DNA of 7,152 bases. Source: Clostridia bacterium (GTDB lineage Bacteria > Bacillota > Clostridia > Oscillospirales > CAG-272). The notes under the pieces are model-generated. The model did no database searches and was not told the origin of the DNA. It was given only the letters and a program-made list of their open reading frames with translations. Below, piece by piece: positions 1-5,966 of this stretch. The stretch is taken from positions 1 through 7,152 of the forward strand of contig JAFOAB010000262.1 in the NCBI GenBank assembly GCA_017382555.1, in the 5' to 3' direction. Each line of letters starts with the position of its first letter. Positions within the stretch are counted from its first letter, which is position 1. A program made the position numbers and the translations under genes.

Positions 1-108
1 ATATTTGTAATAAGAGTAAGGAATATCCGAAACTATACAGTATAATCAATCAGGACTATTTTAAGGTGTATCAATTCACTATTCCAATAGGAATATCAAT
101 AAATGACT
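1..108. other. AT-rich noncoding flank downstream of the GT51 gene
   Basis: About 27% GC against roughly half in the neighbouring genes, with no open frame of useful length on either strand. It holds a 7-bp direct repeat TATCAAT (69-75 and 94-100), a short inverted repeat ATTCC/GGAAT (81-85 and 90-94) and a small palindrome TATAC-A-GTATA (34-44). None is a convincing terminator: stems are 5 bp and no T-tract follows in the leftward direction. It is either an ordinary intergenic region or the edge of something that interrupted the upstream gene; the window ends too soon to tell. Confidence 0.5.
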
Positions 109-993
109 TTAAAAATACTCCTCAAGGGTGATGCATCCGAACTCAAGCATAAAATCAAGAATCAGATTTCTTCTGTACGCGTTGTTTTCGGGGTGCTGAA
201 CGGGGTCATAGCGTGTGGGTGCATTTGTAATGGAGGCTATGGCACAGCACTCGATAAGGGTAAGCTCGCTTACGTCCTTGGAGAAATAGGTGTTTGCCGC
301 CGCCTGAACACCGATACAGCGCTGTGAAAGAGGAACGATGTTAAGATAAAGCTCAAGTATCTCGTCCTTGGTTTTAACCTTCTCAAGATTCAGTGCCATC
401 AGCATTTCCTGAACCTTACGCTGAATGGTTACGTCATCATAATCGGTTACGTTTTTGATAAGCTGCTGTGTAATGGTGGAGCCACCACCGGTGGTATCGT
501 CAAAGCCGAGGAAGAAGTTAGCAACCGCCTTGAGCGAACGTATCCAGTCAACTCCCTTATGATCCTCAAAGCGCTTGTCCTCGATGGATATAAAGGCGTC
601 CTTCAAATGGTCCGGGATATCTGCAAGGGGCGCCCAAAGGCTGTTCTCGGTGCCGTAGAGGCGCTGATCCTCAAGCTCAACAGCCTCGCCTACTCTATTC
701 GTACGATCCGTGTAGTCATAGTAATAAAGCTTTGTGGTCTGGCTTGTACCACCGCTCATAAATAACGTTTCGTCTATCTGCGGATCGATATGATTTTTAA
801 TATAAACTGCAAAGGCAGTACCCGCGACAATTCCGGTAAGAATACCGATAAGCAGAACTGTAAGCACGACGTTTACAATGCACGTCAGAGTTTTAAGCAA
901 AATTTTGCCTGCAATCTCAAGCGTGTGCAAAAGCTCGTCGCCCCAGTTTATTCTTCTTTTTGCGGGTTTGAATTTGACCGGTGTGTGCTTCAC
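109..993 (-). CDS. Membrane-anchored peptidoglycan glycosyltransferase (GT51), monofunctional or truncated class A PBP
   Basis: This 294-aa protein should polymerise lipid II into glycan strands on the outer face of the membrane. Residues about 36-65 form one membrane segment after a basic N-terminus, giving a cytoplasmic tail and an external enzyme. All GT51 motifs are visible: EDKRFEDHKG (138-147, with the catalytic Glu138), GGGSTITQQ (169-177), RKVQE (192-196), ELYLN (214-218) followed by GVQAAANTYF, and APTRYDP (258-264). The start is GTG at 993, preceded by GAAAGGA (1001-1007) with a 7-nt spacer. The protein ends with TAA at 109-111, within the last helix of the GT51 domain (ITLEEYF). 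Class A PBPs normally continue for hundreds of residues into a transpeptidase domain; stand-alone transglycosylases (Mgt/SgtB type) are of about this length. No transpeptidase sequence follows in any frame as far as base 1. The family call is firm; whether the gene is natural or truncated is open. Confidence 0.9.
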   Translation of the reverse strand: MKHTPVKFKPAKRRINWGDELLHTLEIAGKILLKTLTCIVNVVLTVLLIGILTGIVAGTAFAVYIKNHIDPQIDETLFMSGGTSQTTKLYYYDYTDRTNRVGEAVELEDQRLYGTENSLWAPLADIPDHLKDAFISIEDKRFEDHKGVDWIRSLKAVANFFLGFDDTTGGGSTITQQLIKNVTDYDDVTIQRKVQEMLMALNLEKVKTKDEILELYLNIVPLSQRCIGVQAAANTYFSKDVSELTLIECCAIASITNAPTRYDPVQHPENNAYRRNLILDFMLEFGCITLEEYF

Positions 994-1000
994 GGTAATT

Positions 1001-1007
1001 TCCTTTC
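1001..1007 (-). promoter_or_regulatory. RBS for the GTG start of the GT51 gene
   Basis: The minus strand reads GAAAGGA, then 7 nt, then GTG at 993. It supports the GTG start in a place where no ATG gives a better alternative. Confidence 0.6.
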
Positions 1008-1022
1008 ACAGAATTTTAGTAT

Positions 1023-1028
1023 ATTATA
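1023..1028 (-). promoter_or_regulatory. Candidate -10 box for the GT51 gene
   Basis: A perfect TATAAT on the minus strand would start transcription about 22-25 nt before the GTG codon, upstream of the RBS. No good TTGACA-like -35 lies 16-18 nt away (the region reads about ACACTT), so the call rests on the -10 alone in AT-rich DNA. Confidence 0.35.
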
Positions 1029-1040
1029 TACCCAATTTTT

Positions 1041-1069
1041 GAATAAAGTGTGAATACAAGCCAATAATA
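1041..1069 (+). promoter_or_regulatory. Candidate promoter for the BofC-like gene, sigma-G-like or sigma-A-like
   Basis: GAATA (1041-1045), a 17-nt spacer and AATAATA (1063-1069) resemble the forespore sigma-G pattern as I recall it from Bacillus (-35 gHATR, 17-18 nt, -10 CATWMTA), with one mismatch in the -10. The same bases also read as a weak sigma-A promoter (TTGAAT 1039-1044 with AATAAT 18 nt on). The region is AT-rich, so chance matches are expected. Confidence 0.3.
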
Positions 1070-1098
1070 TGAAAAACCGATGAAAAAAGGAGCTTAAA

Positions 1099-1467
1099 AT
1101 GTTCAAGGAATTTCTGAAAAAGCATACGCTTGAAGTAATATTAACGGTTGTTGCTATATTATCACTTGCGCTTATATTCGTTTTATACGGAAAAACAAAT
1201 TCCGTCCACGGCGAGGTGGATAAGATATACGCCGCGGTTAATTCCATTGCGGAAAATGAAGATAATATATTTGATGACGCACTTTTTGTTGTGCGAGAAA
1301 AGGACGGTCGCGTTGCTATCTTCGATTACAGAACGGGAAAGGTAATAGAGGAGCTTAACGTATACACCTATTCCCTACCGCAAAGCGACAGAACGTTTCT
1401 TGAAAGCGGGATAATGCTATACACGGTAAGTGAGCTTATCTCACTTATTGAGGATTACACGGGCTGA
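1099..1467 (+). CDS. Small single-pass membrane protein with BofC-like C-terminal domain
   Basis: This 122-aa protein has a short basic N-terminus (MFKEFLKK), one hydrophobic segment (about 11-30), then a small domain from about 60 to the end. That domain follows a pattern I recognise from BofC C-terminal domains and the many small clostridial proteins that carry it: FVVREKDGRVAIFD (63-76), SLPQSDR (92-98), then SELISLIEDY (111-120). In Bacillus subtilis, BofC is exported from the forespore and restrains SpoIVB in the sigma-K checkpoint; the role of the short clostridial versions is not settled, so no function is assigned here. The likely topology is N-in with the domain outside. The ATG follows AAGGAG (1087-1092) by 6 nt. 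The gene diverges from the GT51 gene and its end overlaps the end of dnaE by 13 bp. Domain call moderate; coding call strong. Confidence 0.8.
   Translation: MFKEFLKKHTLEVILTVVAILSLALIFVLYGKTNSVHGEVDKIYAAVNSIAENEDNIFDDALFVVREKDGRVAIFDYRTGKVIEELNVYTYSLPQSDRTFLESGIMLYTVSELISLIEDYTG
1427..1447. repeat. Perfect 8-bp inverted repeat at the convergent gene ends
   Basis: TAAGTGAG (1427-1434), a 5-nt loop CTTAT, then CTCACTTA (1440-1447). It lies within the last codons of the plus-strand BofC-like gene and begins 7 nt past the dnaE stop when read leftward. No T-tract follows on either strand, so it is not a classical intrinsic terminator; it could still form a hairpin near the 3' end of the dnaE transcript. 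Confidence 0.5.
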
Positions 1468-4400
1468 TAAACGAGAACGACGTTATCCTCACCGAGAAGC
1501 AGCTTAAGCTCGCGTATCAGAGCGGGACAAGCATCGGCACCGTAATTTGTGAGAGCAACGTATTTTTTCGTGCTTTCATCAAAGAACAGAACTCTGATGC
1601 CTCCGCAGAAGATGCCGATAAGATTTTCGGCCTTCTTAGCCTCGACGGAATCTATTGATCTGACCTTTATACAAAGCTTATCAACCTTCCTGCTCTGCGG
1701 CTCAGCCGCAGAGCTTTTTTCAGGCTCTCTGCGGACAACCGTCTTCGCAATATTTTGCTCATTTTTTTCCTTTGCCATACGCATAGCCTGCATTATGGCG
1801 GCAGAGCCGAATGCTCCGCCCATATTGCTCATACGAGGCGCTGTAGGCTCCGGATTTTTGCGCACACCGTTGCGCTCAAGCATACACAGATCGCGCGCAA
1901 GGATTTTCGGCGGCTCGTCCTCGCGAAGCGAAAGAGTTCCCGTTACGGAAACAGCCGCATCGCCGACTACAAGATCGCTGTATTTGGCAAAAACCTTCGA
2001 AAAAAGCAGTATCTCAATTTCGGCAAATCTATCCTCAAGTGAGATAAATGCCATTGCATCTCCCTTTTTTGTGGTCTTTTTTGTGATTTTACTTATGATA
2101 CCGACAACCGTAACATCGCTGCCGTCACCGCTGTCGCCTTCCTCCTTTTCGGAGACAAGATCGGTAATCTCGGTATGCGGGATTTGGGAAACGGCATCGG
2201 AATACCCGTCAAGCATATGGCCGGAAAAATACATTCCCGCACTTTCCTTTTCCATAGCGAGACGCTCGTTCATCGAAAATTCAGGGATTTCGGGGTATTC
2301 AAATCCGCTTTCATCCATATCCTCGACCGTACTGAAAAGATCGAGCTGACCGGAAATATTACGGCGCATCTTATCATTTTGCATATCGAGCTGATGCTCA
2401 TAGGTTGCAAGAAGTCTGCTTCTGAATACGCCGAGCGAATCAAACGCACCGCATTTAATGAGCATTTCGAGCTGCTTTTTATTAAGCCCGAATTCGGACA
2501 TACGGGAAATAAAATCGGCAAAGGATGCAAACGGCTTCTTTTTGCGTTCAATAATTACGTTACGTGCAAATTGCTCGCCTATTCCCTTCACGGCGAGAAG
2601 ACCGAAGCGGATGTTTTCACCGCTTACGGTAAAGGCTACTCCACTCTCGTTTATATCGGGTGCAAGTGTCTTTATTCCGTACTTGCCGCATTCGGCAATA
2701 TAAGCGGCCGTGGATGCAAAATCACCAAGCACCGAGGAAAGAAGCGCCGCCATATAGAAGCGAGTATAATGCGTCTTTAAATATGCGGTTCTATAGGAAA
2801 TTACGGCATACGCAGCTGCATGGCTCTTGTTGAAGGCGTACTTTGCGAAATTAGCCATCTCGCTGTATATCGTCTTGGCTTTATCGGCAGGAATGCCGCG
2901 TTTTTCAGCTTCACGGACGAATTTCTCGCCCTCAGCCTCCATAACGTCAAGCTTCTTTTTAGCCATTGCACGGCGCACAATATCCGCTTGTCCGTACGTA
3001 TATCCCGCAAGCTCGCGAAAAATCTGCATAACCTGCTCTTGATAGACAATACAGCCGTGTGTTACGCCGATTATATCCTTAAGCTTTGGTACGGTATAGC
3101 TGATTTTTTCGGGATTATGTCTGAACTCCACGTAACGCGGAATAGACTCCATAGGCCCCGGTCTATACAGCGCAATGGACGCTATAACGTCATCAATGCT
3201 ATCGGGCTGTAGGCGCATCAAAACCTGACGCATTCCCGCAGATTCAAGCTGGAATACACCGGCGGTTCTGCCCGCGGATATAAGCTTATACGTCTTTTTA
3301 TCGTCAAACGGAACGGAAGCAAGATCAAACTCCGGATATTCGGCCTTAATAAGCTTTTCGGCGGTATCCATAATGGTTACGTACCTTAAACCGAGGAAGT
3401 CTATCTTAACAAGTCCGAGCGCTTCAACCGTCGTCATCTCATATTGAGTTACGGTCGTATCTCCGTTTTTAGCGATCGGAATATAATCCGTAAGGGGCTT
3501 ATCGGTAATCACAACACCCGCAGCGTGGGTTGATGAATGCCTCGGCATCCCCTCAAGAGCAGATGCAATATCAATAAGCTGCTTAATTTGAGGGGAGGAA
3601 TTATAAAGCGCCGCGAAATCAGCAGTTTCCATCGCATCGGCAATGGTAGCGTTATAGCCTCTCGGTACTGCCTTTGCTACGGCATCGCATTCGGCATAGG
3701 AAATGCCAAGCGCTCGTCCGACGTCCCTAATGGCACCTCTTGCCGCAAGCGTATCAAACGCAATAATCTGCGAGACGTGGTCCGCGCCGTATTTTTCGGT
3801 AACGTACCTTATTACCTCTTCACGTCTTATCTGACATATATCAATGTCAAAATCGGGCATTGTAACACGCTCGGGATTCAAAAAACGCTCAAAGAGAAGG
3901 CTGTAAACAAGCGGATCAACGTCGGTTATGCCGATAAGGTAGGAAACAAGGCTACCCGCGCCCGAGCCTCTGCCGGGGCCGACGGGAATACCGTTCACCT
4001 TCGCCCAAACGACGAAATCACGCACGATGAGGAAATATTCGCAAAAGCCCATGCTTTCGATAATCGAAAGCTCATGCTCAATACGTGCAAGATACTCATC
4101 GCGCGAGTGGCGTGTATAATCTATATGGTTGGCGGCCTCCCTCTTCTTCAAGCCGTTTTCCGCATAATGGCGGAGCTTGGTAGCGGGAGGTACACCGTTA
4201 GTGTCAAAGGTAGGAAGCTTCAGATCACCGAACTCAAAATCAAAATTACAAGCATCGGCAATTTTGACGGTGTTCTCCAAAGCATTTTTATAGCCGGAGA
4301 AAAGACGGTGCATCTCGTCTCCGCTTTTAAAATAAAATTCGTCAGTCTCAAATCCGAGAGGTCTGCCGTCACTGATCTCATTACCCGTTTGTATACAGGT

Positions 4401-5063
4401 AAGGATAGCTTGGGTATATGCATCCTTCTTTTCAAGATAATGGACGTCATTGGTACAGACAAGCGGAATTCCCGTCTTGTCCGAAATATCTGCAAGGGCA
4501 GAATTTACTGCAGCCTGCTCCTCGATTCTGTGATCCTGAAGCTCAAGATAAAAGCTGTCGGGGCCAAAAATATCGCGCATTAAGCGGGCATATTCCTCTG
4601 CCTCCGCAAAATTACCCGCGCTTATTTGCTGTGGAATATATCCTGCAAGACAAGCGGAAAGGGCAATGAGACCTCTGCTGTATTTTTTGAGCATCTCAAG
4701 GTCTGTGCGCGGCTTGGAGTAAAAGCCCTCCGTATAAGCATTGCTGACTATACGGCAAAGATTTTTATAGCCCTCTGCATTTTTGCAGAGAAGAACAAGG
4801 TGATTGCCGGACAGATCTGCCCTGCCCTCCTTGGTAAGGCGAGACCTCGGCGCAACGTAGACCTCACAACCGATGATCGGCTTTATACCCTCCGCCTTGC
4901 AGGCGCGGTAAAATTCCACGGCCCCGAAAAGCGCACCGTGATCGGTTATAGCGCAGGCGCTTTGTCCAAGCTCCTTTGCGCGACGAGGGATGTCCTTTAT
5001 GCGGCAGGCGCCGTCAAGCAGGCTGTACTCGCTGTGTAGATGTAAATGTACGAAATCGTGCAT
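1455..5063 (-). CDS. dnaE: DNA polymerase III alpha subunit, DnaE1 type
   Basis: This 1202-aa C-family replicative polymerase is usual in length for the DnaE1 group. The N-terminal PHP domain looks intact: HLH (8-10), Asp17, Asp41-His42, Glu67, His88, Cys138 and NDVH (205-208), the set expected for metal binding. The palm follows, with GPGRGSGAGS (362-371), the catalytic pair in PDFDID (Asp404, Asp406) and a third acidic residue in KIDFLGL (Asp555). Next come fingers (about 590-790), a helix-hairpin-helix near LLAVKGIGEQ (822-831), a consensus sliding-clamp motif QLDLF (906-910), an OB fold (about 984-1065), a loose linker (about 1066-1127) and a small C-terminal domain ending in LLGEDNVVLVYQ. 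The ATG at 5063 follows AAAGGAG by 5 nt and sits 18 nt after whiA, so it is probably co-transcribed. The DNA for the linker carries a rightward terminator (1692-1720). The long plus-strand open frames across this gene are shadows. Confidence 0.98.
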   Translation of the reverse strand: MHDFVHLHLHSEYSLLDGACRIKDIPRRAKELGQSACAITDHGALFGAVEFYRACKAEGIKPIIGCEVYVAPRSRLTKEGRADLSGNHLVLLCKNAEGYKNLCRIVSNAYTEGFYSKPRTDLEMLKKYSRGLIALSACLAGYIPQQISAGNFAEAEEYARLMRDIFGPDSFYLELQDHRIEEQAAVNSALADISDKTGIPLVCTNDVHYLEKKDAYTQAILTCIQTGNEISDGRPLGFETDEFYFKSGDEMHRLFSGYKNALENTVKIADACNFDFEFGDLKLPTFDTNGVPPATKLRHYAENGLKKREAANHIDYTRHSRDEYLARIEHELSIIESMGFCEYFLIVRDFVVWAKVNGIPVGPGRGSGAGSLVSYLIGITDVDPLVYSLLFERFLNPERVTMPDFDIDICQIRREEVIRYVTEKYGADHVSQIIAFDTLAARGAIRDVGRALGISYAECDAVAKAVPRGYNATIADAMETADFAALYNSSPQIKQLIDIASALEGMPRHSSTHAAGVVITDKPLTDYIPIAKNGDTTVTQYEMTTVEALGLVKIDFLGLRYVTIMDTAEKLIKAEYPEFDLASVPFDDKKTYKLISAGRTAGVFQLESAGMRQVLMRLQPDSIDDVIASIALYRPGPMESIPRYVEFRHNPEKISYTVPKLKDIIGVTHGCIVYQEQVMQIFRELAGYTYGQADIVRRAMAKKKLDVMEAEGEKFVREAEKRGIPADKAKTIYSEMANFAKYAFNKSHAAAYAVISYRTAYLKTHYTRFYMAALLSSVLGDFASTAAYIAECGKYGIKTLAPDINESGVAFTVSGENIRFGLLAVKGIGEQFARNVIIERKKKPFASFADFISRMSEFGLNKKQLEMLIKCGAFDSLGVFRSRLLATYEHQLDMQNDKMRRNISGQLDLFSTVEDMDESGFEYPEIPEFSMNERLAMEKESAGMYFSGHMLDGYSDAVSQIPHTEITDLVSEKEEGDSGDGSDVTVVGIISKITKKTTKKGDAMAFISLEDRFAEIEILLFSKVFAKYSDLVVGDAAVSVTGTLSLREDEPPKILARDLCMLERNGVRKNPEPTAPRMSNMGGAFGSAAIMQAMRMAKEKNEQNIAKTVVRREPEKSSAAEPQSRKVDKLCIKVRSIDSVEAKKAENLIGIFCGGIRVLFFDESTKKYVALTNYGADACPALIRELKLLLGEDNVVLVYQPV
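1692..1720 (+). terminator. Rho-independent terminator for rightward transcripts, embedded antisense in dnaE
   Basis: GCTCTGCGGC (1692-1701), loop TCA, GCCGCAGAGC (1705-1714), then TTTTTT (1715-1720). The 10-bp stem is perfect and GC-rich and leads straight into a T6 run, but only on the plus strand; read leftward it is followed by AGGAAGG. It lies 225 nt past the stop of the BofC-like gene, the only plus-strand gene pointing at it, and is the likely end of that mRNA. In dnaE it encodes residues 1115-1124 (EKSSAAEPQS), in the linker before the C-terminal domain. Confidence 0.8.
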
Positions 5064-5081
5064 AACGGCTCCTTTCCTCTT
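5064..5081 (-). promoter_or_regulatory. whiA-dnaE spacer with strong RBS for dnaE
   Basis: The 18-nt gap reads AAGAGGAAAGGAGCCGTT on the minus strand, leaving room only for the Shine-Dalgarno sequence. There is no promoter or terminator, which supports co-transcription of whiA and dnaE. Confidence 0.6.
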
Positions 5082-5966
5082 TTATGGGTGTTTTTTTCTG
5101 TCTTCCTCTAATATCTCGGCAATCTTTTCAAGTCTGTGGTAAAGTCCCGATTTTGAAACAGGTGGTATATGCATTGCGGCAAGTGCGGCAAGCGAGCTGT
5201 CCGGATATGCGGCGCGTAATCTTGCAGTCTCATTCAGCTCGGGCGGGAGAACGGACAATCTGTCCGCTTCAATAGCATGACGAATAAGCTCGGTTATATG
5301 CTTTGCCGCCGCAACAGATTTGGATATGTTACTTGTAATGCAGTTGGATGCTCTGTTAGCATCTCCTCTTGTCTGCTTGCCGATACCTGCGTTGATAAAA
5401 TCAAAATATGCCGCATTGGCACCAAGCTCACCGAGCAGCTGCTCGATAACCTCGCGCTTTTTTGCGTACAAATATGTCTTACCACGTCTTTCACCTGTGA
5501 AAAACTGTATTCCGCACGCCTCACCAAGCTCCTTCGCGGCAAATGCGGCATGCATATCCGCGGGAGTAATCTGCAGATAACACTCCTTTTCCGGGGAGTT
5601 CATACTGCCAACGGCGATGAAGATACCGCGCATAACGTGGGTTGCGCATTCCGAACACTTTACGTATTCTGCATAATCTCCCTGCTTCTCCAGCATTATA
5701 CGTGCGGCGCGTGAGTTGAAGCTTAAAAGCATTCTGCCGCGCGAGGAGCCGATGACGGACGGCTCGCGCGTAAACTGCTCCTTAATAAGCCTTTGCGCAA
5801 GCTCTGTTGCCGCCTCCGGGGCTGCAAGAATTACGTCACCGTTATCGGTGCGCTTCGCGCAAAACATCAGGCCAAACGTAAGCGCACGTCTACAGCATTG
5901 CTTTTTGATTTCAACGGCGGACATTTCCGCTTTTATGCGGTCGTTCCACGTAGGTGCGCTACTCAA
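5082..5966 (-). CDS. whiA: WhiA homologue, DNA-binding protein with LAGLIDADG-like and HTH domains
   Basis: WhiA proteins pair a degenerate homing-endonuclease-like fold with a C-terminal helix-turn-helix. In actinobacteria they regulate sporulation-septation genes; in Bacillus they bind DNA and affect cell division and chromosome segregation. Numbered from the TTG at 5966 (294 aa), the family N-terminus is IKAEMSAVEIKKQCCRRA (11-28), the LAGLIDADG-like segment is RGIFIAVGSMNSPEK (113-127), the conserved stretch GDANRASNCITSNISKSV (201-218) follows, and the HTH runs from about LPPELNETARLR (240-251) to VSKSGLYHRLEKI (270-282). I prefer TTG 5966 because GAGAGG (5976-5981) lies 9 nt upstream and the N-terminus then matches the usual family length. 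An in-frame TTG at 5993 would add nine residues and has a poorer-spaced AAAGGA. The start overlaps the murB stop by 8 nt, implying coupled translation. Confidence 0.93.
   Translation of the reverse strand: MSSAPTWNDRIKAEMSAVEIKKQCCRRALTFGLMFCAKRTDNGDVILAAPEAATELAQRLIKEQFTREPSVIGSSRGRMLLSFNSRAARIMLEKQGDYAEYVKCSECATHVMRGIFIAVGSMNSPEKECYLQITPADMHAAFAAKELGEACGIQFFTGERRGKTYLYAKKREVIEQLLGELGANAAYFDFINAGIGKQTRGDANRASNCITSNISKSVAAAKHITELIRHAIEADRLSVLPPELNETARLRAAYPDSSLAALAAMHIPPVSKSGLYHRLEKIAEILEEDRKKHP

Noticed and set aside
103..327. A 74-codon plus-strand open frame over the end of the GT51 gene
   Set aside because: It is antisense to conserved GT51 motifs and has no RBS or recognisable features.
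484..495. A 12-bp perfect palindrome ACCACCGGTGGT, possible operator
   Set aside because: It falls on the TTGGG codons next to the invariant GGSTITQQ motif of the GT51 domain, so repeated Gly and Thr codons explain it.
1549..2349. A 266-codon plus-strand open frame in the 3' part of dnaE
   Set aside because: Its product is a serine-rich shadow of the OB and C-terminal regions of DnaE, and the intrinsic terminator at 1692-1720 would stop rightward transcription within it.
3537..4583. A 348-codon open frame on the plus strand inside dnaE
   Set aside because: It is wholly antisense to the polymerase palm and fingers, has no recognisable domain and no clear RBS, and is explained by the codon usage of dnaE on the other strand.
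4773..4790. A 7-bp perfect inverted repeat CTCTGCA/TGCAGAG with a T4 loop
   Set aside because: It encodes the conserved PHP-domain segment LCKNAEGY, has no T-tract after the stem on either strand, and fits a chance hairpin in coding DNA.
5252..5266. An inverted repeat CGGACA-ATC-TGTCCG inside whiA, possible WhiA-bound site
   Set aside because: It is short, lies in the coding sequence for the HTH region, and nothing ties it to a known WhiA binding motif.
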